Below, one piece after another: positions 1-6,816 of a stretch of 6,816 nucleotides of DNA. Numbering within the stretch: the stretch's first letter is position 1; each line of letters starts with the position of its first letter. The stretch comes from Candidatus Nanopelagicaceae bacterium. Its GTDB lineage: Bacteria > Actinomycetota > Actinomycetes > Nanopelagicales > Nanopelagicaceae. The translations under genes were made by a program, and so were the position numbers. The stretch spans positions 1 through 6,816 of the forward strand of contig CANLFL010000043.1 in assembly GCA_947489825.1 (NCBI GenBank), written 5' to 3'. Under the pieces are notes generated by a model. The model was not told the origin of the DNA. It made no database searches and worked only from the letters and a program-made list of their open reading frames with translations.

Positions 1-204
1 GCTTTGGCCGAAGAGGCGCGCATGATGCTCGATGAAGGTGTTGTCTCAACTCCTGCCGAAATTGATCTCTGCATGTTGATGGGCGCTGGATGGCCCATGC
101 ACTTAGGTGGAATTTTGCCGTTCTTAGATCGCGAAGGAATTAGCGATTCTGTCTGTGGCTCTCGTTTTCATCCTGTGGGAGTGGCATCTCTGCCTTCAAA
201 GTAG
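1..204 (+). CDS. 3-hydroxyacyl-CoA dehydrogenase / FadB-FadJ-type multifunctional protein, C-terminal end (partial)
   Basis: Only the last 67 codons and the TAG stop are in the window; the gene begins to the left. The visible protein has the signature of the C-terminal 3-hydroxyacyl-CoA dehydrogenase domain of bacterial beta-oxidation alpha subunits: an alanine-rich helix (EEARMMLDEGVVSTPAEIDL) followed by the conserved turn LMGAGWPMHLGGILPFLDREG. In FadB/FadJ the matching block reads roughly (L/M)GxG(F/W)PxxxGG. The complete enzyme would hydrate enoyl-CoA and oxidise 3-hydroxyacyl-CoA with NAD+ in the cytosol. Its tail, from about SDSVCGSRF onward, shares 65 bp with the convergent dxs gene. 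With no N-terminal part visible I cannot tell a full enoyl-CoA hydratase/dehydrogenase fusion from a stand-alone dehydrogenase. The family call is strong, the exact subtype is not. Confidence 0.83.
   Translation, partial: ALAEEARMMLDEGVVSTPAEIDLCMLMGAGWPMHLGGILPFLDREGISDSVCGSRFHPVGVASLPSK
140..204. other. convergent 3'-end overlap of fadB-like gene and dxs
   Basis: The two convergent genes share 65 bp, each using the other's antisense strand for its C-terminal tail. There is no room for a conventional intergenic terminator, and I see no GC-rich hairpin with a T-run here on either strand. Transcripts of both genes must run into each other, or end inside the opposite coding region. Confidence 0.85.
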
Positions 205-2062
205 AGCTCGACCATTCCACAATTTCACGAGAAATATTTTGTGCAGTGATTCCAAGATCGCCCAAAATCTCTGAGCGCTTTGAATGCTCGATGAAGGCCA
301 GCGGTACACCAATTGAATGAATTGGAGTATCTAGCCCTGCCTTTCTAAACATTTCTGAGAGCGCACTGGCAATTCCACCATGTGCGATTCCATCTTCGAC
401 GACAACAACACTCTTGTAACGATCTGCCATAGCGATTAGTGATTGCGGCAGTGGCTTCACCCAGCGAGGATCAATAACGGTCACACCAACACCCTCGCGG
501 TATGCCTGAGAGGCTGCCTCTACCGACATTGTCGCCATTGCACCCACGCTAATCAGAAGAACATCTGCACTCTCACCGCGGTAGAGAACATCAATGCCAT
601 CGCGCCGTTCAAAAGCTGGAATATCTGCAGGGACTGCTCCCTTTGGAAAACGAATAACAGTGGGCGCATCGCTAATTGCAATAGCCTCTCGCAGAACTTC
701 CTTCAATCGTGCGCTATCGCGCGGTGCGGCCAAATGTAGAGTTGGAACAATGCCAGTCAGTGCCATATCCCAAATACCGTGATGGGAAGGGCCATCATCG
801 CCAGTAATTCCCGCGCGATCAAGAACAAATGTTACTCCCGCCTTATGTAGAGCGACATCTAGGAGAAGTTGATCGAAGGCGCGGCTAAGAAAAGTTGAGT
901 AGACGGCGACAACTGGGTGCAGGCCGGCAAATGCCATTCCGGCAGCACTGGTAACGGCGTGTTGTTCGGCAATTCCTACATCAATTGTGCGCTCAGGAAA
1001 GGCTGTAGCAAATTTATCTAGCCCGGTTGGTCCAAGCATCGCTGCCGTAATTGCAACAATATCTTCCCGTTCTGCACCAATGTCAACGAGTTCATCTGAG
1101 AAGACCTTCGTCCATGTTCGAGTGCTCTTGGTAACAGGAACACCGGTGGTCGGATCAACAACGCCTACCGCGTGAAACTTTTCAGCCTCATCTTCGATAG
1201 CTGGCTGATGGCCACGACCTTTTTCTGTAATGACATGTACCAAGACTGGTTCGCCAAATTGTTTAGCTTGCGCCAGAGCCCTCTCTAGCGCAGGAAAATC
1301 ATGACCGTCGATGGGTCCCATGTACTTCAAACCTAAATCTTCAAACATTCCCTGAGGGGCAACAATATCTTTAATCCCCTTCTTGACTCCGTGAAGAGTT
1401 TCATAGATCGGAGCACCAACAACTGGAGTCTTATGAAGTACTTCTTTACCCCAGTCAAGGAAACGTTCGTAGCCTTGTGTGACGCGAAGAGTGGAAAGGT
1501 ACGTTGCAACGCCACCAACTGTAGGTGAATATGAACGTTCGTTATCGTTAACGACAAGAACAAGCTTGCGATCTTTTGCCGAAGCAATGTTATTGAGCGC
1601 TTCCCACGACATTCCGCCGGTAAGTGCACCATCGCCAACAACTACTACAACGCTGCGATCGCTCTGTCCAGTAATTGAAAAACCACGAGAGATTCCATCT
1701 CCCCATGAAAGTGCGGTTGATGCGTGTGAGTTTTCAATAACATCATGCTCACTCTCACTGCGATTGGGATATCCAGCTATTCCGCCTCTTTGACGTAAGA
1801 GATCAAAATCGCCTGCTCGTCCTGTCACGATCTTGTGCACGTATGACTGATGACCGGTATCGAAAAGGATCACATCGCGCGGAGAATCAAAGACACGATG
1901 AAGTGACAGCGTCAGTTCTACAACGCCAAGATTTGGACCTAAGTGGCCACCAGACTTTGAAACTTTCTCAATAAGAAATGTGCGAATCTCCTGCGCCAAA
2001 GAGACGAGTTCGTCCTGGCTCAGCCCCTTGATATCTGCGGGGCTCTTAATTGACTCGATCAC
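140..2062 (-). CDS. dxs: 1-deoxy-D-xylulose-5-phosphate synthase (DXS)
   Basis: This 640-residue protein condenses pyruvate and glyceraldehyde 3-phosphate into DXP with thiamine diphosphate (ThDP), the first step of the MEP isoprenoid pathway. Length is normal for the family. Landmarks in order: GGHLGPNLG (38-46, His40), DTGHQ (68-72, His71), the ThDP motif GDGALTGG (143-150) closing at NDN (172-174), FHAV (His297), the catalytic glutamate in IAEQHAV (Glu366), Tyr388 and Arg394 in YSTFLSRAFDQ, Asp423 and His427 in GDDGPSHHG, and Arg471 in the RFPKG block. These match the E. coli active-site set by family knowledge, so the enzyme should be active. The start is GTG at 2062. It is forced, because an in-frame TGA (the acnA stop) lies six codons upstream with no other start between. 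No clear Shine-Dalgarno is present. The gene is last in a unit behind acnA. About the last 20 residues (TLKAE to HRQNR) lie beyond the conserved core and are encoded inside the convergent fadB-like gene. Confidence 0.97.
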   Translation of the reverse strand: MIESIKSPADIKGLSQDELVSLAQEIRTFLIEKVSKSGGHLGPNLGVVELTLSLHRVFDSPRDVILFDTGHQSYVHKIVTGRAGDFDLLRQRGGIAGYPNRSESEHDVIENSHASTALSWGDGISRGFSITGQSDRSVVVVVGDGALTGGMSWEALNNIASAKDRKLVLVVNDNERSYSPTVGGVATYLSTLRVTQGYERFLDWGKEVLHKTPVVGAPIYETLHGVKKGIKDIVAPQGMFEDLGLKYMGPIDGHDFPALERALAQAKQFGEPVLVHVITEKGRGHQPAIEDEAEKFHAVGVVDPTTGVPVTKSTRTWTKVFSDELVDIGAEREDIVAITAAMLGPTGLDKFATAFPERTIDVGIAEQHAVTSAAGMAFAGLHPVVAVYSTFLSRAFDQLLLDVALHKAGVTFVLDRAGITGDDGPSHHGIWDMALTGIVPTLHLAAPRDSARLKEVLREAIAISDAPTVIRFPKGAVPADIPAFERRDGIDVLYRGESADVLLISVGAMATMSVEAASQAYREGVGVTVIDPRWVKPLPQSLIAMADRYKSVVVVEDGIAHGGIASALSEMFRKAGLDTPIHSIGVPLAFIEHSKRSEILGDLGITAQNISREIVEWSSSTLKAEMPLPQDENESHRQNR

Positions 2063-2069
2063 ATCTGAG

Positions 2070-2075
2070 ATTCTA
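2070..2075 (-). promoter_or_regulatory. putative internal -10 box for leaderless dxs
   Basis: The minus strand reads TAGAAT, a good -10 match, in the 15-bp gap between the acnA stop and dxs, ending 7 nt before the GTG at 2062. It fits a leaderless dxs transcript independent of acnA, which would explain the missing Shine-Dalgarno. No -35 hexamer is seen at normal spacing. Confidence 0.42.
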
Positions 2076-2077
2076 GA

Positions 2078-4735
2078 TCACCCAAGCAATTGTCGTAGGA
2101 CGAACTGCATGATTCCGCCGTGGCGGTAGTAGTCGGCCTCACCTGGCGTATCGATACGAACCTTGGCCTTAAATGTGATCGCCCCCGCGGTTACGGTGAC
2201 TTCCTTAGGTACTCCTCCTGTATTCAGGGCAGCGATGCCTGCGATTACAAAGCTTTCATCCCCCTTAAGCCCAAGGGTTGCAGCACTCTGACCTTCAACA
2301 AATTGCAAAGGTAGAACACCCATTCCAATCAGGTTTGAGCGGTGAATGCGTTCAAAACTTTCTGCGATAACTGCGCGAACTCCGAGCAGCGCAGTTCCCT
2401 TTGCCGCCCAGTCGCGAGAAGATCCTGAGCCGTACTCTTTACCTGCCAGGATCACAAGTGGAATTCCAGCTGCTTGATAGGCCGTTGATGCGTCATAGAT
2501 TGTTGATTGCGCTCCGCCATCAAGGAAATTACGAGTGAATCCACCTTCGACGCCATCTAGCAGTAAGTTTCTCAAGCGGATATTTGCAAAGGTTCCACGA
2601 ATCATTACTTCATGATTTCCGCGACGAGAGCCGTAGGAATTGAAATCATTACGCGCAACACCGTGTGCCTCCAAATACTTTCCAGCCGGAGAATCTGCCT
2701 TGATATTTCCTGCTGGAGAGATGTGATCAGTGGTAACCGAGTCACCCAAGATTGCAAGAACTCGAGCATCTGAAATATCTACAACTGGAGTCGGCTTAGC
2801 GGGCATATTTTCAAAGTATGGAGGCTTGCGGACGTAGGTCGACTCTGCATCCCACTCGAAGGTATTTCCGGTTGGAGTATCAAGAGACTTCCAGCGATGG
2901 TCGCCATCAAAGACTGTTGCATAATCTTTGGTAAACATTTCCGAAGAAATGCACGTGTCAATAACTTCCTGAATCTCTTGAGCAGATGGCCAAATATCCT
3001 TGAGCAGTACTGGGTTGCCCTCTTTGTCGCTACCCAGTGAATCATTTTCGAAATCATGATTCATAGTGCCTGCTAGTGCGTATGCAACTACTAATGGAGG
3101 CGATGCAAGGTAATTCATTTTTACATCAGGACTGATTCGACCTTCAAAGTTACGGTTTCCAGAAAGCACTGATGTCACAGCCAAATCGCTTTCGTTAATT
3201 GCCTTGCTGATTTCGATTGGAAGAGGGCCAGAGTTACCAATACATGTAACGCATCCATAGCCGACAAGGTAAAAACCAAGTGCCTCCATGAAGGAAGTAA
3301 GGCCTGCTCGGTCATAATAATCGGTAACGACTTTAGAGCCCGGGGCTAGGGTGGTCTTTACCCACGGCTTTGAAGTAAGCCCCTTTTCTACCGCTTTTTT
3401 AGCAAGTAGAGCTGCACCGATCATCACCGAAGGATTGGAGGTATTTGTGCACGAGGTAATTGAGGCAATAACTACATCGCCATTTTTTATTGTTGTCTTA
3501 TGTTCCCCAACTGTGACTGGATATGCAGACTTTCCAGTTTTGTCGGTGAAATATGTCGGCAAAATCTTTTCAAACTCGCTCTTGGAATCTGAGAGTGAGA
3601 CTCGATCCTGGGGACGCTTCGGTCCTGCGATAGAAGGCACAACTGTTGAGAGATCAAGTTCAATATGTTCAGAAAAACGTGGTGATGTCGCCGGATCGTG
3701 CCAGAGTCCTTGCGCCTTTGCATATGCCTCGACAAGAGCAACTTGCTCCTCATTACGCCCTGTCAGTCTTAAGTAGCGCAGAGTCTCTTCATCGATAGGG
3801 AAGATTGCGCAGGTGGAACCATATTCGGGACTCATATTTCCAATCGTTACGCGATTTGCCATCGGTACGCTGACAACACCTGGTCCATAGAACTCAACAA
3901 ACTTTCCAACTACGCCATGCTTGCGGAGCATTTGAGTAATTGTGAGTGCAAGATCTGTTGCAGTGGTTCCGGTCGGTAGCTCGCCACTGAGTTTGAATCC
4001 GACAACGCGCGGGATCAACATCGATACTGGCTGTCCGAGAAGAGCTGCTTCGGCCTCAATTCCACCAACGCCCCAACCGAGAACACCAAGGCCGTTTACC
4101 ATTGTGGTGTGTGAGTCGGTGCCCACGACAGTATCTGGATAGGCGCGTAAAACTCCATTAATAGTGCGAGTCATAACAACTCGAGCAAGGAACTCAATAT
4201 TTACTTGGTGAACAATTCCTGTTCCAGGTGGAACTACCTTAAATTCATCGAATGCTCCCTGACCCCATCGCAAGAAGCGGTAACGCTCACGATTACGCCC
4301 ATAATCGATATCTGTGTTCTGTTCAAATGAATCACGTGTGCCAAAAACATCGGCGATAACCGAGTGGTCAATGACGAGTTCGGCAGGAGCGAGAGGATTT
4401 ACTTTGGAGGCATCTCCCCCGAGTTCGACGATCGCCTCTCGCATGGTAGCGAGGTCAACAATGCAGGGCACTCCAGTGAAATCCTGCATCACAACTCGTG
4501 CAGGAGTGAATTGAATTTCAGTATCAGGTTCAATCGATGGATCCCACTGGGCTAAAGCTTTGATGTGGTCTGCGGTGATGTTGGCACCGTCTTCGGTACG
4601 TAAGAGATTTTCGAGAAGAATCTTGAGAGAGAAAGGTAGGTCTGCAGAGCCTTCGATTCCATTGATATCAAAGATTTCAAAATCTTTGCCGCCTACGGTG
4701 AGATTTCTCTTTCTTCCCAGCGAATTCTTACTCAT
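2078..4735 (-). CDS. acnA: aconitate hydratase A (aconitase, [4Fe-4S])
   Basis: From the ATG at 4735 the protein has 885 residues, the usual size of AcnA/IRP-type aconitases. It isomerises citrate and isocitrate in the TCA cycle. The three cluster-ligand cysteines are present: Cys429 in [10 protein letters not shown], and Cys495 and Cys498 in [13 protein letters not shown]. Other hallmarks are DHSVIAD (123-129), [21 protein letters not shown] (205-225), the start of the swivel domain at [13 protein letters not shown] (664-676), [10 protein letters not shown], and the active-site loop [15 protein letters not shown] with the catalytic serine and arginine. The frame stays open up to a TTG at 4771, which would add 12 residues ([12 protein letters not shown]) and overlap the methyltransferase gene. 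I prefer the ATG because MSKNSLG matches the usual actinobacterial beginning and a -10-like hexamer sits just before it. The gene follows the methyltransferase stop by 4 bp and precedes dxs by 15 bp. AcnA-type enzymes can double as iron-responsive RNA-binding proteins, but nothing here tests that. Confidence 0.97.
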   Translation of the reverse strand: MSKNSLGRKRNLTVGGKDFEIFDINGIEGSADLPFSLKILLENLLRTEDGANITADHIKALAQWDPSIEPDTEIQFTPARVVMQDFTGVPCIVDLATMREAIVELGGDASKVNPLAPAELVIDHSVIADVFGTRDSFEQNTDIDYGRNRERYRFLRWGQGAFDEFKVVPPGTGIVHQVNIEFLARVVMTRTINGVLRAYPDTVVGTDSHTTMVNGLGVLGWGVGGIEAEAALLGQPVSMLIPRVVGFKLSGELPTGTTATDLALTITQMLRKHGVVGKFVEFYGPGVVSVPMANRVTIGNMSPEYGSTCAIFPIDEETLRYLRLTGRNEEQVALVEAYAKAQGLWHDPATSPRFSEHIELDLSTVVPSIAGPKRPQDRVSLSDSKSEFEKILPTYFTDKTGKSAYPVTVGEHKTTIKNGDVVIASITSCTNTSNPSVMIGAALLAKKAVEKGLTSKPWVKTTLAPGSKVVTDYYDRAGLTSFMEALGFYLVGYGCVTCIGNSGPLPIEISKAINESDLAVTSVLSGNRNFEGRISPDVKMNYLASPPLVVAYALAGTMNHDFENDSLGSDKEGNPVLLKDIWPSAQEIQEVIDTCISSEMFTKDYATVFDGDHRWKSLDTPTGNTFEWDAESTYVRKPPYFENMPAKPTPVVDISDARVLAILGDSVTTDHISPAGNIKADSPAGKYLEAHGVARNDFNSYGSRRGNHEVMIRGTFANIRLRNLLLDGVEGGFTRNFLDGGAQSTIYDASTAYQAAGIPLVILAGKEYGSGSSRDWAAKGTALLGVRAVIAESFERIHRSNLIGMGVLPLQFVEGQSAATLGLKGDESFVIAGIAALNTGGVPKEVTVTAGAITFKAKVRIDTPGEADYYRHGGIMQFVLRQLLG

Positions 4736-4739
4736 GGGG

Positions 4740-5930
4740 TCAAGATACCGCAGTGGGCGTAAAGAGGGCAACGCACTCGATGTGATGCGTCATAGGGAAG
4801 AGGTCAAATGCGCGCACTTTTTCAAGGGTGTAATTGGCATCACGTAAAAGAGCACTATCTCTTGCCAGCGCAGCTGGATCGCATGCCACATAAACGATTG
4901 CTCGAGGCTTACATGCCACCAGACTCGCAATCACATTCTTCTTTGCACCATCTCGTGGCGGATCAAGAATGACGACATCAGCGCTAGAAAAACGAGGAAG
5001 AATTTTTTCGACATCACCAGTATAAATCTTCACATTCTCTTTACCGGTGAAATTAACTGCAGCATCTGCAGTGGCGCTCTTACTTCCCTCAACCAGATCA
5101 ATACGACCATCTGCACCAACTGCATCATAAAGTTGTAACGCGAAAAGTCCCACACCTCCGTAGAGGTCGAGCACATGATCACCGGAGTGAACTTCTGCAA
5201 ATTCACTGACACAATCAACGAGAACAGACGGAGCATTTAGATTGCTCTGCCAGAATGAATCAGGACTTACTTGGTAGCTCTTACCGTTTACTGTAAAATT
5301 CTGAATCTTTTCACCTTGGATCAGATCACCGGCCACGATTCGAGAAGAGCCATCGGTTGAAGCGCTCACTTGGATACGTGCACCAGGCTCCCAGCTTTGA
5401 GATTGAATTGTGGGATAGTCAATCGCTGGGTGGAGAACTAAACAGTCGTCAATTGCCATAATCGTATTTGTGCGAGAGGCATAGAAACCAGCCCTCCCTT
5501 TTTTATCGCTTCCAATTATGGCTTGGGTTCGCCACCCCAGTGATGGAGATACTTCCTCGACTTCAACTCGAATATCCATCTTTGCAATACGAGAAAACTG
5601 TTCAGTGATGACATCTTCTTTAAGTTTTCGTTGGGCAGAGATTTCCACATGTTGGAAACCACATCCACCACATCCATTGCGATTTGCATAGCGGCATGGT
5701 GCTTCCACCCGATCAGGTGATGCTTGTATGACTGCGACAACATCTCCACGATTAAAGGAAGATCCAACGCTTGTAATTGCCACATCAACAACTTCACCCG
5801 GTAAACCGTGTCGAACGAATATGACTGCGCCTTCGTGTCGGGCAATGAAGTGTCCACCATGGGCCACTTTTTCGATCGTCACCCGAATGATTTGCCCCGC
5901 AGAAAGGACGGCGCGAGGCGTGGATGTCAT
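4740..5930 (-). CDS. TRAM-domain class I SAM-dependent RNA (uracil-C5) methyltransferase, RlmD/TrmA family
   Basis: The 396-residue protein has an N-terminal TRAM RNA-binding domain (about 11-69), then four cysteines spaced like the [4Fe-4S] site of RlmD (Cys79, Cys87, Cys90 in CGGCGFQH, and Cys163), then a Rossmann-type methyltransferase. Visible motifs are FWQSN (226-230), the SAM loop DLYGGVGLF (255-263), DPPRDG (323-328), the catalytic nucleophile Cys350 in [13 protein letters not shown], and the proton-abstracting Glu385 in HHIECVALF. All key residues are intact. It should methylate uridine C5 in rRNA or tRNA. Whether the target is 23S U1939-like, U747-like or tRNA U54 cannot be decided from sequence alone, so no symbol is given. 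It resembles the Rv2689c type, which likewise lies near ceoB/ceoC. The ATG at 5930 gives a complete TRAM domain. It heads the minus-strand unit with acnA and dxs, 32 bp from the divergent trkA start, and has no Shine-Dalgarno. Confidence 0.92.
   Translation of the reverse strand: MTSTPRAVLSAGQIIRVTIEKVAHGGHFIARHEGAVIFVRHGLPGEVVDVAITSVGSSFNRGDVVAVIQASPDRVEAPCRYANRNGCGGCGFQHVEISAQRKLKEDVITEQFSRIAKMDIRVEVEEVSPSLGWRTQAIIGSDKKGRAGFYASRTNTIMAIDDCLVLHPAIDYPTIQSQSWEPGARIQVSASTDGSSRIVAGDLIQGEKIQNFTVNGKSYQVSPDSFWQSNLNAPSVLVDCVSEFAEVHSGDHVLDLYGGVGLFALQLYDAVGADGRIDLVEGSKSATADAAVNFTGKENVKIYTGDVEKILPRFSSADVVILDPPRDGAKKNVIASLVACKPRAIVYVACDPAALARDSALLRDANYTLEKVRAFDLFPMTHHIECVALFTPTAVS
4742..4747 (-). promoter_or_regulatory. 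putative internal -10 box for leaderless acnA
   Basis: The minus strand reads TATCTT, ending 6 nt before the acnA ATG at 4735, so a start on the A of the ATG is predicted. It is formed by the last two sense codons of the methyltransferase gene plus the first base of its TGA stop. A 4-of-6 match to TTGACA (TTGCCC, 4766-4771) lies 18 nt upstream. This suggests acnA can be transcribed independently of the gene before it. Confidence 0.42.
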
Positions 5931-5937
5931 AAAGGTA

Positions 5938-5943
5938 AGCCTA
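5938..5943 (-). promoter_or_regulatory. putative -10 box for a leaderless methyltransferase-acnA-dxs transcript
   Basis: Read on the minus strand this is TAGGCT, ending 7 nt before the ATG at 5930. Transcription would start at about 5931-5930, giving essentially no leader. A second hexamer on the same strand, TAACTT (5951-5956), could serve as an alternative with a leader of about 14 nt. No -35 match is evident. Confidence 0.38.
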
Positions 5944-5949
5944 AGGGGG

Positions 5950-5955
5950 TAAGTT
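5950..5955 (+). promoter_or_regulatory. putative -10 box for a leaderless trkA transcript
   Basis: TAAGTT fits TANNNT and ends 7 nt before the GTG at 5963, which would place transcription start at or next to the start codon. No convincing -35 hexamer is visible at 17-18 nt upstream. A purine run (AAGGGGG, 5943-5949) could instead act as a ribosome site, but its 13-nt spacing is long. Inference from position and motif only. Confidence 0.4.
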
Positions 5956-5962
5956 ATGTCCT

Positions 5963-6628
5963 GTGCACGTAGTCATCATGGGTTGCGGTCGAGTCGGTTC
6001 CTCTTTGGCGACCGAACTTGAAGAGCAAGGTCATACCGTCTCGATCATCGATCAATCACGCGAAGCATTCCGTCGATTGGGTCCAGATTTCAAAGGTCGC
6101 ACTATCAGCGGCATTGGTTTTGATAGAGATACTCTCCTTGAAGCAGGCATTGAGACAGCAGATGCCTTTGCTGCTGTAAGCAATGGTGATAATTCAAATA
6201 TTTTGGCGGCCCGAGTTGCTCGCGAAACTTACGGCGTTAGCAATGTAGTTGCTCGTATCTACGATCCAGGGCGTGCTGAGATTTATCAGCGTTTAGGAAT
6301 TCCAACGGTTGCGACAGTTATTTGGGCTACCGATCAAATCATGCGTCGACTAGTTCCGGAAGGTTCTCGCAGCGAGTGGCGTGATGCCACAGGAACAATT
6401 GAGCTCGCTGAGGTGCATCCTCACGCTAAGTGGCTTGGTCTTCCCATCACTCATATCGAATCTTCAACGAGTGCTCGCGTCGCATTCATCACGCGCCTTG
6501 CTGAGGGCCTTGTACCTAATGAACATACAGTGCTTCAGGAAGGCGATCTGCTCCACATGATTATCGAAACATCGCGAGTCGCAGAAGTCGAAGCAATTTT
6601 GGCTAAAGAACCAACGGAGCACCCATGA
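5963..6628 (+). CDS. trkA: Trk-type potassium uptake regulatory protein TrkA (RCK; CeoB-like)
   Basis: This 221-residue cytosolic protein has one RCK unit. The N-terminal Rossmann domain (about 1-120) carries the nucleotide-binding loop GCGRVG (7-12) and an acidic residue at the end of strand 2 (Asp30 in SIIDQ), typical of NAD(H)-binding TrkA-N domains. The TrkA-C ligand-binding domain covers about 143-215 (GTIELAEV to EVEAIL). There is no signal peptide or membrane segment. By family knowledge such proteins form rings under a TrkH/KtrB-type channel, or regulate other K+ carriers, and gate uptake in response to nucleotides. E. coli TrkA is a fusion of two such units, whereas here the halves are separate adjacent genes. 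The start is GTG at 5963: MHVVIMGCGRVG fits the family, and an in-frame TAA at 5942-5944 with no other start codon between leaves no upstream alternative. It overlaps the next gene by 4 bp. Confidence 0.93.
   Translation: MHVVIMGCGRVGSSLATELEEQGHTVSIIDQSREAFRRLGPDFKGRTISGIGFDRDTLLEAGIETADAFAAVSNGDNSNILAARVARETYGVSNVVARIYDPGRAEIYQRLGIPTVATVIWATDQIMRRLVPEGSRSEWRDATGTIELAEVHPHAKWLGLPITHIESSTSARVAFITRLAEGLVPNEHTVLQEGDLLHMIIETSRVAEVEAILAKEPTEHP
6616..6619 (+). promoter_or_regulatory. Shine-Dalgarno site of the second trkA paralogue
   Basis: GGAG lies inside the last codons of trkA, 5 nt before the ATG at 6625. It is the only clear, well-spaced ribosome binding site at any of the five visible gene starts, and it supports the ATGA-overlap start. 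Confidence 0.7.
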
Positions 6629-6816
6629 GAATTGCAATTGCAGGAGCAGGAAATGTTGGTAGAGCTATTGCTCGCGAACTTCTTGATAATGGCCACCAAG
6701 TTCTTCTCATCGATCGCGATCCTAAGGCGCTCAAAATGGACTCTGTTCCTGATGCCGAATGGTTGATGGCCGATGCATGTGAAATCGCATCTCTGGATAA
6801 GGCCGCTCTCGGTAAC
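6625..6816 (+). CDS. trkA: second TrkA paralogue (RCK; CeoC-like), N-terminal part
   Basis: The first 64 codons are in the window and the gene continues to the right. The sequence MRIAIAGAGNVGRAIARELL shows the Rossmann nucleotide loop GAGNVG at 7-12 and the acidic residue Asp30 in VLLIDRD, both at the same positions as in the preceding gene, so the two are tandem paralogues. It starts at an ATG inside ATGA, overlapping the trkA stop by 4 bp, which implies co-transcription and translational coupling. A GGAG at 6616-6619 with a 5-nt spacer provides a good ribosome binding site. By analogy with mycobacterial ceoC it should act with the first protein as the other half of a K+ transporter regulatory ring. 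The C-terminal domain is outside the window, so completeness cannot be judged. Confidence 0.88.
   Translation, partial: MRIAIAGAGNVGRAIARELLDNGHQVLLIDRDPKALKMDSVPDAEWLMADACEIASLDKAALGN

Larger units (their letters stand above)
5931..5962. promoter_or_regulatory. 32-bp divergent intergenic region between the methyltransferase gene and trkA
   Basis: This is the only intergenic gap over 15 bp. It must hold the core promoters of both divergent units, yet 32 bp is shorter than a single -35 to +1 span. Any -35 contacts or operators must lie inside the opposite gene's coding sequence. The two candidate -10 boxes are only 6 bp apart and point away from each other. Confidence 0.6.

Noticed and set aside
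200..260. Possible terminator hairpin after the fadB-like stop
   Set aside because: Only a short GAGCTC palindrome and an A/T-rich patch are present. No stable stem followed by a T-run could be found on either strand.
1333..1641. Open frames inside dxs on both strands (also 443-739 and 1479-1793)
   Set aside because: They lie entirely within the strongly supported dxs gene, and their translations show no recognisable domain, so they are read as shadows.
2779..3776. Open frames inside acnA (2779-3057, 3351-3776, 3487-3753)
   Set aside because: They are antisense or out of frame to a fully conserved aconitase, with low-complexity or unrecognisable translations.
4736..4771. TTG start giving AcnA 12 extra residues
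   Set aside because: It overlaps the methyltransferase gene, has no ribosome site, adds residues not expected at the AcnA N-terminus, and the ATG at 4735 has better context.
5030..5860. Alternative frames inside the methyltransferase gene
   Set aside because: They are covered by a gene with all catalytic motifs intact, and have no family resemblance.
5943..5949. AAGGGGG as the trkA Shine-Dalgarno
   Set aside because: The spacer to the GTG is 13 nt, longer than usual, and the match is only a purine run. It is kept as an alternative to the leaderless model.
1..6816. Mobile element, CRISPR array, defence or toxin-antitoxin system
   Set aside because: The window is fully occupied by recognisable housekeeping genes, with no repeats, inverted termini or unexplained open frames.

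Overview
The window looks like chromosome of a compact, free-living actinobacterium (Actinomycetota). Three things suggest this. The aconitase and DXS proteins have actinobacterial-type sequence. A pair of small TrkA-type proteins sits beside a TRAM-domain RNA methyltransferase, as I recall for ceoB/ceoC and Rv2689c of Mycobacterium tuberculosis. GTG starts and leaderless-looking starts are also present. Base composition is roughly half G+C by eye, low for most actinobacteria, and packing is very tight. A low-GC streamlined lineage such as the freshwater acI/Nanopelagicales group would fit, but that placement is inference.

Layout, left to right. Positions 1-204 (+) hold the 3' end of a FadB/FadJ-type 3-hydroxyacyl-CoA dehydrogenase gene. 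It converges on, and overlaps by 65 bp, the end of dxs (140-2062, -). Upstream of dxs on the same strand lie acnA (2078-4735) and a TRAM-domain RNA uracil-C5 methyltransferase gene (4740-5930). These three are spaced by only 4 and 15 bp and probably form one minus-strand transcription unit, methyltransferase-acnA-dxs. A 32-bp divergent gap follows. A plus-strand pair of cytosolic Trk K+ uptake regulatory proteins then begins: trkA (5963-6628), and a paralogue that overlaps it by 4 bp (ATGA) and runs off the right edge.

Functionally the window joins housekeeping pathways: beta-oxidation, TCA-cycle aconitase, the first step of the MEP isoprenoid pathway, RNA modification and potassium uptake control. 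All visible catalytic and cofactor-binding residues of the complete genes are intact. I see no mobile element, CRISPR array, tRNA, rRNA or toxin/defence gene, and no gene-free stretch longer than 32 bp.

The most interesting signal is regulatory. The four genes whose starts are visible and lack a good Shine-Dalgarno sequence (methyltransferase, acnA, dxs, trkA) each have a TANNNT hexamer ending 6-7 nt before the start codon, the spacing of a -10 box for a leaderless mRNA. The only gene start that overlaps its upstream neighbour, the second trkA paralogue, instead has a GGAG ribosome binding site and no such hexamer. The window therefore looks like ordinary core metabolism with unusually dense, partly leaderless, promoter packing. 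I do not see an undescribed protein system in it.
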